From the NCBI RefSeq assembly GCF_027359575.1, contig NZ_CP114784.1, forward strand, positions 620,001-684,000: a DNA stretch of 64,000 nt, in the 5' to 3' direction. Source of the DNA: Prochlorococcus marinus str. MIT 0917 (GTDB taxonomy: Bacteria > Cyanobacteriota > Cyanobacteriia > PCC-6307 > Cyanobiaceae). Below are positions 10,474 to 20,443 of this stretch, in pieces (the first letter of the stretch is position 1; every line of letters starts with the position of its first letter). The position numbers and the translations under genes are program-made. The notes below the pieces were generated by a model that searched no databases, was not told the origin of the DNA, and saw only the letters and a program-made list of their open reading frames with translations.

Positions 10474-13088
10474 TTTTTTGAAGTTGGATCAGTATTTATT
10501 GATTCCATACTTGTGGACAATTCTTTTTCTTCATCTTCATTAATTTGTTCTGGAGGAACTAAAACGACCTCAGACAACTTATCCCCATTATCAAGTTTCT
10601 GAATTCTTACCCCCGTTGCAGCTCTAGACTGTTGAGAGATCTTATCCGCACTAGTTCTGACAATTACTCCCCTTTCACTAACTAATAATAATTCTTCTCC
10701 TTTGCCTAGAACTCTTAAACCTACAAGTTCATCTCCGTCTTTTCTGAATTTTATTGCTCTTAAGCCCATTCCTGCTCTTTTTTGCAAGCGAAATTGTGTC
10801 ACAGGAACTCTTTTACCTAGACCGCTTCCAGAGGCAACAAGTACCCAAGGCCCTTCAGATTCTGATGATTCATCCTGTAGTTCTTCGTCTTCACTTTTAT
10901 CAACATGATCAGCCAACTCAGTAGATAAAACATCCATACTTACAAGAGAATCACCAGACTTAAGATTCATTGACTTCACCCCTCTTGCTGATCTACCTAA
11001 AGGGCGTAATTCAGAATCATTTAATCTAAAATGAATTGTCATTCCATTCTTGGAACCAATCAAAACACTATCTCCAGACTCAGCCAATCGAACCCAAGTT
11101 AAAGCATCACCATCCTCTAAACCTATTGCAATTAATCCATTTGCTCTAATCTTACTGAAAGCTGAAAGAGGTGTTCTTTTAATATATCCCCCCCTAGTAA
11201 GCATCAATAAATAGTTTTCATCATCAAAAGTACTAACAGAAAGCAATGAAGTTATAGCTTCTTCCCGCGGAATTGGAAGCAATTGAACAATAGGAGTACC
11301 TTTCGCAGTTCTACTGCATTGAGGAACTCTGTAAGCAGGAAGAGCATACGCAACGCCTCTATCACTAAAAAGCAGGAGACTGTCATGGTCATTACAACTA
11401 ATAAATTTTTTCACTTCTTCCTCTCCTTGGCTTCTCGTTCCTGCTTTACCTCTAGTTCCTCGACTTGTTGCTTCAAATTCACTAACAGGCATCCTCTTTA
11501 GGTATCCTGTCTCTGTCAACAAAACGACTGATCTTTCATTAGCAATTAAATCAATATCTTCAAGGCCTCCTCCAAGATCAAGAATTTCTGTTCTTCTTGG
11601 AGTATTATATTTTTCTTTTATTTCATTTAGTTCTATTTTTGTTATTTCAAATACCCTTTCTTTCGTATTTAAAATATCTTTTAAATCTATTATTTTTCTA
11701 ACTAAATCCTCATGTTCAAGTCTTATCTTATCAGCCTCTAAAGCAGTCAGTCTTCTTAACTGCATCTGCAAAATAGCGTCAGATTGAATATCTGTTAAGC
11801 CATGAAGTTCTTGTAATTTACGTTTAGCAGTAGCGGAGTCAGATGCGGACCTGATAAGGCTAATTATGTCATCTAGCTGATCTAAAGCTAATAATAATCC
11901 TAATAATATATGGTCTCTACTCTCTGCCTTCTTTAAGAGATATTTAGTTCTTTTTTCAATGGTTTCTACTCTAAAATCTAAAAATACTTGCAACATTTTT
12001 TTAAGTGACAATATAACAGGCTCACCATTAACTAATGCAAGCATATTTGCACTAAAATTAGTCTGTAAAGGAGTAAGTTTAAATAAATTATTTAAAACAA
12101 CTTGAGGATATGAATCTCTTCTTAATTCAACTACTATTCTCATACCATCTCTATCACTTTCATCTCTTATATCTGCAATACCTTCAAGTTTTTTATCGTT
12201 AACCATATCGGCGATTCGTTCTATTAATCCTGCTTTATTTGTTTGATAAGGAAGTTCAGTGATTATTACAGCATCTCTATCTGGTCTTCCTGGATTTTCA
12301 ATGGTTTCTATTTCAGCAACTCCACGCATTGTTATTGAGCCTCTTCCAGAAAGGTATGTTTCTTTAATTCCACTTCTGCCAAGTATCTGGCCCCCAGTAG
12401 GAAAATCTGGGCCTTTAATTAAATTCATCAATTCTATTTCATCTAACTCAGGATTAGAAATTAACGCCATCAATCCATCAATCAGTTCGACCAAATTATG
12501 GGGAGGTATGTTGGTTGCCATACCTACAGCTATGCCAGACGAACCATTTAGTAGCAATTGAGGAATTCTTGCCGGCAAGACTGTTGGCTCTTGTACTGAT
12601 CCATCAAAATTATCGGCAAAATCAACTGTTTCAGATTCAATATCTTCAAGCAAGCTATCAGTGGTTAAAGATTGCAATCTGGATTCTGTATATCTCATCG
12701 CAGCAGGAGGATCATTATCAACAGATCCAAAATTCCCATGCCCATCAATTAGAGGCATCTGCATAGAGAAATCTTGCGCCATTCTGACCAAAGCGTCATA
12801 AACGGCAGTATCACCATGAGGATGGAATTTGCCTAAAACCTCTCCAACTACACGTGCACATTTTCTGTATGGCCTATCACTAGTTAGACCAAGTTCATAC
12901 ATCGCATAAAGAATCCTACGATGAACGGGCTTAAGTCCATCTCTCGAATCAGGTAAAGCTCTTCCAACAATCACACTCATCGCGTATTCCAAATAGGAAC
13001 GCGACATTTCATTTCTTAAGTCAGTCTGAATGATCCGATCGTCGGATTCCCCGGGACCAGTACTATTAGGTCCCAATGGATCAGCCAT
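10470..13088 (-). CDS. gyrA: DNA gyrase subunit A
   Basis: GyrA cuts and rejoins the DNA gate of gyrase. The winged-helix and tower domains are at the N-terminus, with catalytic Tyr in [10 protein letters not shown] (about residue 128). A long coiled coil and the C-terminal beta-pinwheel of six repeats start around residue 500. The GyrA box is a cyanobacterial variant, SRGTRGKAG, rather than QRRGGKG. The frame extends six codons upstream to a TTG at 13106, but ATG 13088 (MADPLG) is the likelier start. An acidic tail, DEDEEKE-like, ends the protein. It forms an operon with crtL. Confidence 0.95.
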   Translation of the reverse strand: MADPLGPNSTGPGESDDRIIQTDLRNEMSRSYLEYAMSVIVGRALPDSRDGLKPVHRRILYAMYELGLTSDRPYRKCARVVGEVLGKFHPHGDTAVYDALVRMAQDFSMQMPLIDGHGNFGSVDNDPPAAMRYTESRLQSLTTDSLLEDIESETVDFADNFDGSVQEPTVLPARIPQLLLNGSSGIAVGMATNIPPHNLVELIDGLMALISNPELDEIELMNLIKGPDFPTGGQILGRSGIKETYLSGRGSITMRGVAEIETIENPGRPDRDAVIITELPYQTNKAGLIERIADMVNDKKLEGIADIRDESDRDGMRIVVELRRDSYPQVVLNNLFKLTPLQTNFSANMLALVNGEPVILSLKKMLQVFLDFRVETIEKRTKYLLKKAESRDHILLGLLLALDQLDDIISLIRSASDSATAKRKLQELHGLTDIQSDAILQMQLRRLTALEADKIRLEHEDLVRKIIDLKDILNTKERVFEITKIELNEIKEKYNTPRRTEILDLGGGLEDIDLIANERSVVLLTETGYLKRMPVSEFEATSRGTRGKAGTRSQGEEEVKKFISCNDHDSLLLFSDRGVAYALPAYRVPQCSRTAKGTPIVQLLPIPREEAITSLLSVSTFDDENYLLMLTRGGYIKRTPLSAFSKIRANGLIAIGLEDGDALTWVRLAESGDSVLIGSKNGMTIHFRLNDSELRPLGRSARGVKSMNLKSGDSLVSMDVLSTELADHVDKSEDEELQDESSESEGPWVLVASGSGLGKRVPVTQFRLQKRAGMGLRAIKFRKDGDELVGLRVLGKGEELLLVSERGVIVRTSADKISQQSRAATGVRIQKLDNGDKLSEVVLVPPEQINEDEEKELSTSMESINTDPTSKN

Positions 13089-13340
13089 ATATAAGGGTTT
13101 TACCAATTATAAGAACATCTCAGCATTAATAAACCTTTTAGAGTGAATAACCATATATCTGAAAGTAAATCACCTCTGACAAAATCAACAATTACAAAAA
13201 CATAGTAAAAATTCTCTCTAAATAATCACAAATCATCGAATTAATAAGAAAAACAAGCAAAATCTTGATTATCTATTCCCAACATTTGCTCAATTTGGCA
13301 CTTCAGTTGGTAGTTTGACGAGAACTTACAAAATTTAGGT

Positions 13341-14504
13341 GTGAATATTCAACTAGGACGCACCAAAACTGTTAGAAGAGCTTACGGGATTGATGAAATT
13401 GCATTAGTTCCCGGAGGAAGAACAGTTGACCCTGAAATCACAAAAACCAATTGGGAAATCGGAGGAATTGAAAGAGATATTCCCATAATCGCAAGTGCGA
13501 TGGATGGCGTTGTAGATGTAAACATGGCTGTCGCCCTGTCAGAATTAGGAGCCCTAGGTGTTTTAAATCTAGAAGGAGTCCAAACCAGATATGAAGATCC
13601 AGAAGAAGTCCTAAGCAAAATCCAATCAATTGGGAAAGAGGAATTTGTTCCTCTTATGCAAGAAATTTATAAGAAACCTATAAAAGAAGAATTAATTTTA
13701 AAAAGAATTCAAGAAATCAAAAAAAGTGGAGGTATTGCGGCTGTAAGTGGAACCCCATTAGCTGCGATTAGATATAGAGATTTAATCAAAGGCTCAGGTG
13801 CAGACTTGTTTTTTCTTCAGGCAACTGTAGTTTCAACAGAACATCTGGGCAAAGAGGGCAGTCAAAATCTTGACCTTTATGATCTTTGCAAAAACATTGG
13901 AATACCAGTTGCTGTGGGTAATTGCGTAACTTATGAAGTTTCTTTAAAACTAATGAGAGCAGGAGCTGCAGCAGTAATGGTTGGTATTGGGCCTGGAGCT
14001 GCATGCACCTCAAGAGGAGTATTAGGTGTTGGCATCCCTCAAGCAACTGCTATCTCTGATTGCGCTGCAGCAAGGGATTATTTTCAAAAAGAAAGTGGGA
14101 AATATGTTCCGATTATTGCTGATGGTGGAATTATCACTGGTGGTGATATTTGCAAATGCATAGCTTGTGGTGCCGACTCAGTTATGATTGGTTCCCCAAT
14201 TGCAAGATCTCAGGAAGCACCTGGTAAAGGTTTTCATTGGGGCATGGCTACTCCAAGTCCTGTTCTTCCTAGAGGGACCAGGATTAAGGTTGGGACAACA
14301 GGTAGTTTAAAAAGTATTCTTTGTGGACCTGCAATTCTTGATGATGGAACACACAATTTACTAGGAGCAATAAAAACCTCAATGGGGACTCTAGGAGCGA
14401 CGAACATAAAGGAAATGCAACAAGTTGAGGTAGTTATCGCACCCTCTTTGTTAACAGAAGGAAAGGTTTACCAAAAAGCACAACAGCTTGGGATGGGAAA
14501 ATAA
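13341..14504 (+). CDS. guaB: IMP dehydrogenase family protein (GuaB3 type)
   Basis: The 387-residue TIM-barrel protein has the IMPDH loop GPGAACTSRGVLGVG (about residue 217-231), in which Cys is the catalytic position, and the phosphate-binding IIADGGIITGGDI. It lacks the two CBS domains of classical IMPDH, which fits the shorter GuaB3 group of actinobacteria and cyanobacteria. The expected reaction is IMP to XMP in GTP synthesis, though GuaB3 activity is less well studied. It starts with GTG and lies just upstream of Yfr1 and trxA, the usual cyanobacterial order. Confidence 0.88.
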   Translation: MNIQLGRTKTVRRAYGIDEIALVPGGRTVDPEITKTNWEIGGIERDIPIIASAMDGVVDVNMAVALSELGALGVLNLEGVQTRYEDPEEVLSKIQSIGKEEFVPLMQEIYKKPIKEELILKRIQEIKKSGGIAAVSGTPLAAIRYRDLIKGSGADLFFLQATVVSTEHLGKEGSQNLDLYDLCKNIGIPVAVGNCVTYEVSLKLMRAGAAAVMVGIGPGAACTSRGVLGVGIPQATAISDCAAARDYFQKESGKYVPIIADGGIITGGDICKCIACGADSVMIGSPIARSQEAPGKGFHWGMATPSPVLPRGTRIKVGTTGSLKSILCGPAILDDGTHNLLGAIKTSMGTLGATNIKEMQQVEVVIAPSLLTEGKVYQKAQQLGMGK

Positions 14505-14552
14505 AAGCTACCGAAAGATTTCATAATTAAATACAATGGTTAGAATTGAGTA

Positions 14553-14612
14553 GTGAGAGCCTTTGCTCTCACACTCCTCACACAAAAAATACCCGACTTG
14601 TTCGGGTTTTTC
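14553..14612 (+). ncRNA. yfr1: Yfr1 small regulatory RNA
   Basis: The element shows the complete Yfr1 plan. A first stem-loop pairs 14553-14560 with 14565-14572 (GTGAGAGC/GCTCTCAC). The unpaired ultraconserved motif ACTCCTCACAC follows at 14573-14583. A second stem-loop, ACCCGA/TCGGGT at 14591-14607, then runs into a T-tract. Yfr1 is a cyanobacterial sRNA known from the guaB-trxA interval, exactly this place. The central motif is known to pair with mRNA leaders. The 5' end is set here by the first stem and may be a base or two upstream. Confidence 0.92.
14591..14612 (+). terminator. Rho-independent terminator of Yfr1
   Basis: The hairpin ACCCGA-CTTG-TTCGGGT is followed by five T residues. 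It forms the 3' stem-loop of Yfr1 and separates it from trxA. Confidence 0.85.
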
Positions 14613-14721
14613 TTATTAAAAAGGACGCAAATCAATATTCAAACTTCGTTTAAAAATGGCAGCAAAAGTTTTTATAGGCAAAATACAATTGTTATGATCT
14701 AGTTCTTAAGACTTCTAAGGT

Positions 14722-15045
14722 ATGTCCACAGCTTCTGCAGTAACTGATTCCTCTTTCGAACAAGAAGTCCTCCAGAGCGATGTTCCTGTTTTGGTTGATT
14801 TTTGGGCACCTTGGTGCGGACCTTGCCGAATGGTTGCTCCAATTGTTGAAGAAATCTCAAAAGATTTCGAAGGCAAAATAAAAGTTTTCAAATTGAACAC
14901 TGATGAGAACCCTAATGTTGCTAGTCAGTATGGAATTAGAAGCATACCAACTTTGATGATCTTTAAGGGAGGTCAAAAAGTAGATACTGTTGTCGGAGCA
15001 GTTCCTAAAGCCACCCTTTCTGGAACAATCTCTAAACATCTCTAA
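14722..15045 (+). CDS. trxA: Thioredoxin
   Basis: This is a 107-residue m-type thioredoxin with the active site [10 protein letters not shown] (cysteines near residues 33 and 36), the cis-proline region [11 protein letters not shown] and normal length. It reduces disulfides in Calvin-cycle enzymes, peroxiredoxins and ribonucleotide reductase using electrons from thioredoxin reductases. ATG start, with GGT upstream. The gene follows Yfr1 and precedes hisH by 59 bp. Confidence 0.95.
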   Translation: MSTASAVTDSSFEQEVLQSDVPVLVDFWAPWCGPCRMVAPIVEEISKDFEGKIKVFKLNTDENPNVASQYGIRSIPTLMIFKGGQKVDTVVGAVPKATLSGTISKHL

Positions 15046-15104
15046 TATCGATTAAAGAACTTAGTCTTTTAGGTCCTTATATAAATGATTCAAAGGTAAA
15101 TCTA

Positions 15105-15734
15105 TTGGCAAAAATTGGATTAATAGATTATGGAATGGGTAATCTTTTTTCCGTTCAACAAGCATTTAAAAGGTTGAATCAACCTTTAGATATTATTCGT
15201 GATATCAAAGCACTCAACTCTTGTGATGCTTTAATTCTTCCTGGGGTTGGTGCTTTTGATCCAGCAATGAAGAATTTAAAAAAGACTGAACTAGTACCTT
15301 TAATAATTGAGTGGGTAAATAATGGTAAACCGCTAATTGGAATTTGTTTAGGATTACAGCTATTATTCGAGACTAGTGATGAGGGTTCCTCAGAGGGCTT
15401 AGGAATTTTCAAAGGTCATATTCGGAGATTACCTCAAGAAAAAAATGAGAGGATTCCGCACATTGGTTGGTCTCCGATAAACAAAATAAATGATTGTCCT
15501 ATTATAGAAAATCATCCTGATTCAAATTGGATGTATTTCGTCCATTCTTACTCAGCTTGTCCTTTAGAACCAAAACAAACCGTAGCCACAACAAAATTTG
15601 GTAAAACTGATTTCTCATCTATGGTCTGGCATAAAAACACTGGTGCATGTCAGTTTCATCCCGAAAAATCAGGAGTTGCAGGACAAAAACTTATTTTTAA
15701 TTGGATTAATTGGTTGAAAAAAAATAAATTTTAG
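15105..15734 (+). CDS. hisH: Imidazole glycerol phosphate synthase, glutamine amidotransferase subunit
   Basis: HisH hydrolyses glutamine and passes ammonia to HisF in histidine biosynthesis. The class I amidotransferase triad is visible: Cys in GICLGLQLLFE (about residue 80) and His and Glu in QFHPEKSG (about residues 184-186). The N-terminal DYGMGNLFSV is typical. Start is TTG 15105. The stop is one base before the TTG of the downstream methyltransferase gene, so the two are probably co-translated. Confidence 0.94.
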   Translation: MAKIGLIDYGMGNLFSVQQAFKRLNQPLDIIRDIKALNSCDALILPGVGAFDPAMKNLKKTELVPLIIEWVNNGKPLIGICLGLQLLFETSDEGSSEGLGIFKGHIRRLPQEKNERIPHIGWSPINKINDCPIIENHPDSNWMYFVHSYSACPLEPKQTVATTKFGKTDFSSMVWHKNTGACQFHPEKSGVAGQKLIFNWINWLKKNKF

Positions 15735-15735
15735 T

Positions 15736-16371
15736 TTGAAAGGGAAACTTAAACTAATTTCTGGGAAAAGGATAGAAAGTCCTTCATCCCAAAAGACAAG
15801 GCCAACCTCCTCAAGAGTAAGAGAGGCACTAATAAATATTCTTGGGAACAAACTTATAGGCACAAGTTGGCTAGATCTTTGCAGTGGAAGTGGAGTAATG
15901 GCATGTGAGGTTCTTCAACAAGGAGTAAAAAGAGTTCTTGCGATTGAAAAGCAGAGGGAAACGGCAAAAATATGCAAAAAAAACCTTATTGATGTATCAA
16001 ATACTATTAACAGCTCAATCCATATTGAAGTCATATGCACTGAATTGATCTCATTCCTCAAAAAGGGTCCAAAAAACAAGAAAATTGATTTTGTTAAAGA
16101 TTGCCTAATTCCTGAACAAAAATTTGATTATGTTTTTCTTGACCCTCCTTACGAATCTGGATTATATGAACTTTCTCAAGAACTTTTATTGTCTAAACAA
16201 TGGATTAAGGAATCAACTACTTTGATATGTGAATGCTCGTCAAAAACTATGCCAAGAATACATAATGGGTGGAAATTAAATAAAGAGAAATTTTATGGAA
16301 ACACCTCTCTTCTTTTTCTTATTCCCAATCAGGCATTGAACTGCTTCGACGATACTGATTCCATGCACTAA
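15736..16371 (+). CDS. rsmD: 16S rRNA (guanine-N2)-methyltransferase, RsmD type
   Basis: This 211-residue SAM methyltransferase has motif [13 protein letters not shown] (about residue 43-54) and the N6/N2-type catalytic motif DPPY in [10 protein letters not shown] (about residue 134-143). The N-terminal [13 protein letters not shown] is diagnostic of RsmD, which methylates G966 of 16S rRNA. It starts with TTG one base after hisH. Its last 53 bases are also the 3' part of petG on the opposite strand. Confidence 0.88.
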
Positions 16372-16438
16372 CAAAAAGGCCTAATAATGTTATGGGAACT
16401 AGTCCAAGAACAATCCCACATAGCAGAGGCTCAATCAT
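16319..16438 (-). CDS. petG: Cytochrome b6f complex subunit PetG
   Basis: The 39-residue product starts [20 protein letters not shown] and continues through [10 protein letters not shown], a near-perfect PetG. It is a single-helix subunit needed for assembly and stability of the cytochrome b6f complex in the thylakoid membrane. The gene is easily missed because it is short and because its 3' half overlaps the end of rsmD on the other strand. Divergent cytM begins 57 bp away, so the two share a small promoter region. Confidence 0.95.
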
Positions 16439-16494
16439 TGGCTCGCATACTTCATGATTACTAGTAACAATTCTTTCATGTCAAAGAGGTTTTA

Positions 16495-16887
16495 GTGAAT
16501 ACTCCGTCATCAAAAGCATTAATTAATCAGGAGCAAAAGATTAGCTCTTGGCGAATATTTTTATTATCGATAGTCACTATTGCCTTCCTTATTCTTTTCT
16601 GGAGAATTGGTGACTTTAAAGAAGATCCTTTCATAAATGAAACATTATCTATTCAAGGTGAAGCTTTATCAGGAAGCAAATTATTCAAAATCAATTGTGT
16701 CGGTTGCCATGGGATATCAGCTCAAGGTTTTGTAGGACCCGATCTCCATGAAGTGACTCAAGAAATGAGTGATAAAAAGATTATTAATCAAGTTATTCGA
16801 GGATTGACTCCACCAATGCCAAGTTTTGAAATCGAACCTCAATCAATGGCAGATCTATTGGCGTATATGCATTCACTCAATAAATAG
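16495..16887 (+). CDS. cytM: Cytochrome cM
   Basis: This 130-residue c-type cytochrome has an uncleaved N-terminal membrane anchor (about residues 21-38) and a haem site, CVGCH (about residue 69-73). The likely axial Met is in TPPMPSF (about residue 106). CytM is conserved in cyanobacteria and is linked to restraint of respiration and electron transfer under stress; the exact partner is debated. Starts with GTG and overlaps the next gene by one base. Confidence 0.88.
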   Translation: MNTPSSKALINQEQKISSWRIFLLSIVTIAFLILFWRIGDFKEDPFINETLSIQGEALSGSKLFKINCVGCHGISAQGFVGPDLHEVTQEMSDKKIINQVIRGLTPPMPSFEIEPQSMADLLAYMHSLNK

Positions 16888-17624
16888 TGGCTATAAAAAA
16901 AGATCTCAAAGTAGTACTTGTTGAACCCGCAGGACCAATCAATGTTGGGAGTGTGGCAAGACTCTGCGAAAACTTTAGTGTTCATGAATTAAGACTAGTT
17001 TCTCCTAAATGTGATTATTTAGCTAAAGAATCGAAAAAGATGTCTGTCAAAGGATTGAAGATATTAGAAACAGCAAAAGTCTATAAGGATCTAAATTCAG
17101 CGCTTTCAGATTGCTCAAGAATTATTGCCACTTGCGGAAGAAAAGAACATGGAGAAATACCACTTAATTCAAATAAAGATGCCTTGAGCTGGGCTCTTAA
17201 ATCAGAAAGAGAAGAGACAATAGCTTTTGTATTCGGAAGAGAAGACCGGGGTTTATCTAACGAAGAGCTTCTAAAAGCAAATAAAGTAATTAGCCTTAGT
17301 ACAAGTGAGGATTATCCGTCATTAAATCTTTCACATGCAGTAGCAATTGTTCTCCATCAATTCAATCAACTTAATAAGCTTGATTTATTAGGGCCCCATA
17401 CAAAAACAAGTTGTCCTGCGAATTTAATAAAATTAGAAGATTGTATTAATGATGCAGGTAGCTTTTTACTTGATATTGGTTTCTTGATGAAACATACATA
17501 TAAAGCCAAAATGACGAAAATCAAGCAATTACTTTTAAGAGGTGAGATAAAAGATGATGAAGTTGCACTAATTAGAGGAATAATTAGCCAAGCAAGATGG
17601 AAAATTAAAAATAAAAATGATTAA
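16887..17624 (+). CDS. tRNA/rRNA 2'-O-methyltransferase, SpoU/TrmJ-like
   Basis: The three SPOUT motifs of the TrmH family group 1 (TrmJ) are in order: EPAGPINVGSVAR (motif 1, residues 13-25), FGREDRGLSNEEL (motif 2, about 109-121) and PSLNLSHAVAIV (motif 3, about 138-149). Such enzymes form a knotted SAM-binding dimer and methylate ribose at tRNA position 32, or in some cases rRNA. A C-terminal helical extension of about 80 residues fits TrmJ. The GTG start shares a base with the cytM stop. Confidence 0.87.
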   Translation: MAIKKDLKVVLVEPAGPINVGSVARLCENFSVHELRLVSPKCDYLAKESKKMSVKGLKILETAKVYKDLNSALSDCSRIIATCGRKEHGEIPLNSNKDALSWALKSEREETIAFVFGREDRGLSNEELLKANKVISLSTSEDYPSLNLSHAVAIVLHQFNQLNKLDLLGPHTKTSCPANLIKLEDCINDAGSFLLDIGFLMKHTYKAKMTKIKQLLLRGEIKDDEVALIRGIISQARWKIKNKND

Positions 17625-17670
17625 TTAAAATAAAAAGCTAGAATAAATAGCAAAGGTTTATATTCTTTCA

Positions 17671-18750
17671 TTGAAAGTGAAAAGTTACCTCAAAGTAATA
17701 ACGAACATATTTTTATCAAGCATAGGCTTATCAGTTTTAATTGGTAGTTTGCTAAGAATTGTTGGTCCAATTAATCAACACCATACAATAAATAGAAAAA
17801 TTAATATATCTGCTAAATCACGAAGGTTAGCTAAAAAAGAATTTAAAGCTAGGAAAACAAACTTTATATCATTTTACAATAAAAAATTAGAAAAGTTTGA
17901 AAGACTTGAAAAATTAATTAATAAATGGGAAAATCTTATAAATAAAAATCCAGATCTAAATGTTAGTGCTTTTTTCTTATCATTAGATGAGCAAGTCTAT
18001 GCAGAAATAAAATCTGAAATAAAGCTATCTGCAGCAAGCAGTATCAAGGTTCCTATTCTAATTATTTTACTTACAATGCTAGATAGAGAGGAGATATTTT
18101 GGAATGAAAAGTTAATACTTTCAAAAGATACAATCGGTAGCGGTTCTGGCTGGATGTCATACCAAGAGATTGGTGACCGTTTCCCTATTTACGAAGTGGC
18201 CACGGAAATGATTAGAGTGAGTGATAACACAGCAACTAATTTACTAATAAAACGAATAGGTGGAATCAATATAGTTAATCAAAAATTCAAAGAAATTGGA
18301 TTAAACAACACACAAATAAATAACTATCTTCCTGATCTAGATGGAACAAATCTAACGTCAACTAAGGATCTATCTTTAGCCATGTCACTTGTAGATAATG
18401 GATCTCTACTTAATGTTAGTTCTAGGGATATTTTCAGAGACATAATGAGCAAATCAAAAACAAATACATTAATACCCTCGGGAATTTTAAGAGGTCTTGG
18501 TAAAGAATCTAAAGATACAGACTATCGCCTTTCATTAAAAGGTTATTTAGTTCACAACAAAACTGGTGATATTGGAATCTCATACTCAGATACTGCTTTA
18601 ATTCAAACTCCCCATAACTCAAAGGCATTTGCAAGTTTTATAGTGAAAGGTCCATTTAACGATCCAAGATCACCTGAGTTGATAAGAAATTTATCGGCAG
18701 AATTGGTTCCTTTTCTAGTACCAGATCAAAAATCAAGTAAACAAAATTAG
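17671..18750 (+). CDS. Class A beta-lactamase-like serine hydrolase
   Basis: The product has 359 residues with a hydrophobic N-terminal segment (about 8-30) acting as signal or anchor. The penicillin-recognising fold is marked by SxxK in ASSIKVP (about residue 116-122), SDN in RVSDNTATN (about 183-191) and KTG in HNKTGDIG (about 292-299). A typical beta-lactamase Glu166 loop is not obvious. It may therefore be a cell-wall hydrolase or DD-peptidase-like enzyme rather than a resistance enzyme. TTG start. Stands between trmJ and chlI. Confidence 0.75.
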   Translation: MKVKSYLKVITNIFLSSIGLSVLIGSLLRIVGPINQHHTINRKINISAKSRRLAKKEFKARKTNFISFYNKKLEKFERLEKLINKWENLINKNPDLNVSAFFLSLDEQVYAEIKSEIKLSAASSIKVPILIILLTMLDREEIFWNEKLILSKDTIGSGSGWMSYQEIGDRFPIYEVATEMIRVSDNTATNLLIKRIGGINIVNQKFKEIGLNNTQINNYLPDLDGTNLTSTKDLSLAMSLVDNGSLLNVSSRDIFRDIMSKSKTNTLIPSGILRGLGKESKDTDYRLSLKGYLVHNKTGDIGISYSDTALIQTPHNSKAFASFIVKGPFNDPRSPELIRNLSAELVPFLVPDQKSSKQN

Positions 18751-18860
18751 ATTTTTTTCTGGTTTAAATAAACTTTTGCTTTTCATTATCATTTTTTTTT
18801 GACCTTAATCAATTTAAAGTGGCCTGCTTATGAAACAATCTAGTTACCAGTACTAAGAAA

Positions 18861-19949
18861 GTGAGTTCAACTAGAAAACGCAGAGTTTTTCCATTCACTT
18901 CAGTGATTGGACAAGAAGAAATGAAGCTAGCGCTTCTTTTAAACGTTATTGACCCGAGAATTGGCGGTGTAATGATAATGGGTGATAGAGGCACAGGGAA
19001 GTCCACGACCATAAGAGCACTTGCAGATCTCTTACCTGCTATTGAAGTCGTTGAAGGAGATCCCTATAACAGCTCCCTTGATGATCCAGACCTTCAAAGC
19101 AATGATGTAAGGGAGAGGATTGACAGTGGTAGTGACCTAAAAAAAGGCGAGAAACAAGTTCCTATGATTGATTTACCATTAGGAGCCACTGAAGACAGAC
19201 TTTGTGGAACAATTGATATCGAAAAAGCTCTTAGCGAAGGTGTTAGAGCTTTTGAACCAGGACTGCTGGCCAAAGCAAACAGAGGATTGCTTTATGTTGA
19301 CGAAGTCAACTTGCTAGATGATCATCTTGTTGACGTACTTCTAGACTCTGCCGCCTCAGGCTGGAATACAGTTGAACGTGAAGGTATTTCGGTTCGACAT
19401 CCTGCGAGGTTTGTACTTATTGGTTCAGGGAACCCTGAGGAAGGAGAATTGAGGCCACAGTTACTTGATCGTTTTGGAATGAGTGTAGAAGTAAGAACCG
19501 TAAGGGAAGCAAAACTTCGCGTTCAAGTTGTTGATCAACGCACAGCCTTTGACAATGACCCTGAATCTTTTACTAATTCGGTTCAGGAGAATCAAGACTC
19601 GCTTCAACAAAAGGTGGTTGACGCTCAAAATTTACTTAACGAAGTTTCTATCGATGAAGATCTCAGATTGAGGATTTCAGCAGTTTGTGGTGAGCTTGAT
19701 GTTGATGGACTTAGAGGCGATATTGTAACAAATAGAGCAGCTAGAGCCCTTGCAGCCTTTGAAGGAAGAAAAGAGGTTACTGAAGAAGATATTGCACGTG
19801 TCGTTTCGACCGCTTTAAGGCACAGACTGAGAAAAGATCCTCTTGAACAAGTTGATTCTGGAGATAGAGTAATAAAAGCTTTTTGCAAAGTTTTTGAAAG
19901 GAATGAAAGTAATGATGTATCTGAATTTGAACTAGCCACAACAAACTAA
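18861..19949 (+). CDS. chlI: Magnesium chelatase subunit I
   Basis: ChlI is the AAA+ motor of Mg-chelatase, which inserts Mg into protoporphyrin IX, the first step unique to chlorophyll synthesis. Walker A is GDRGTGKST (about residue 41-49) and Walker B is LLYVDEVNLLDD (about 147-158). The arginine-finger region ERDxL-like and the C-terminal helical lid follow; the length of 362 is normal. GTG start. It abuts ruvC with no spacer. ChlD and ChlH are not in this window. Confidence 0.95.
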   Translation: MSSTRKRRVFPFTSVIGQEEMKLALLLNVIDPRIGGVMIMGDRGTGKSTTIRALADLLPAIEVVEGDPYNSSLDDPDLQSNDVRERIDSGSDLKKGEKQVPMIDLPLGATEDRLCGTIDIEKALSEGVRAFEPGLLAKANRGLLYVDEVNLLDDHLVDVLLDSAASGWNTVEREGISVRHPARFVLIGSGNPEEGELRPQLLDRFGMSVEVRTVREAKLRVQVVDQRTAFDNDPESFTNSVQENQDSLQQKVVDAQNLLNEVSIDEDLRLRISAVCGELDVDGLRGDIVTNRAARALAAFEGRKEVTEEDIARVVSTALRHRLRKDPLEQVDSGDRVIKAFCKVFERNESNDVSEFELATTN

Positions 19950-20414
19950 GTGAGAATAATAGGAATAGATCCAGGCTTGGCCAGAGTGGGGTACGGAATT
20001 ATTGATGAAATAGAGGGAAAGAAAATAATGCTGGATTGCGGAATCATAGAAACTAAATCAACACAAAAAGAGGAAAAAAGACTTGTAGAAATTTCAAGTG
20101 ATTTAAGTTCAATATTAAATAAATGGAATCCAAATTTTGCAGCGGTAGAAAAGTTCTTTTTCTACCGCTCTAGTACGACAATTAGTGTTGTTCAAGCTCG
20201 GGGAGTGATAATGATGACTTTAGGGAAACACAATCTTCCGATTCAAGAATTTCCACCAATGCAAATCAAACTTACTGTGACTGGTTATGGCCATTCAGAT
20301 AAAAATGAAGTTTTAAAATCTGTCATGAATGAACTCGGTATCACTTCACCACCAAAGCCTGACGATGCTGCAGATGCATTAGCAATCGCACTTACTGGTA
20401 TCTATCTTAAATAA
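19950..20414 (+). CDS. ruvC: Holliday junction endonuclease RuvC
   Basis: RuvC cuts Holliday junctions after branch migration by RuvAB. The 154-residue product has the acidic catalytic set: Asp in [12 protein letters not shown] (residues 5-16), Glu in AAVEKFFF (about 65-72) and the Asp pair in [13 protein letters not shown] (about 137-149). It starts with GTG directly after the chlI stop codon, so translation is probably coupled to chlI. Confidence 0.94.
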   Translation: MRIIGIDPGLARVGYGIIDEIEGKKIMLDCGIIETKSTQKEEKRLVEISSDLSSILNKWNPNFAAVEKFFFYRSSTTISVVQARGVIMMTLGKHNLPIQEFPPMQIKLTVTGYGHSDKNEVLKSVMNELGITSPPKPDDAADALAIALTGIYLK

Positions 20415-20443
20415 CCAAATCTATAATAAAAATATGTTATTTC

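Noticed and set aside
13270-13340. tRNA-like string before guaB
   Set aside because: A TTGGTAGTTTGACGAG segment recalls a D-loop, but no acceptor stem, anticodon arm or T-loop (GGTTCRA) can be formed.
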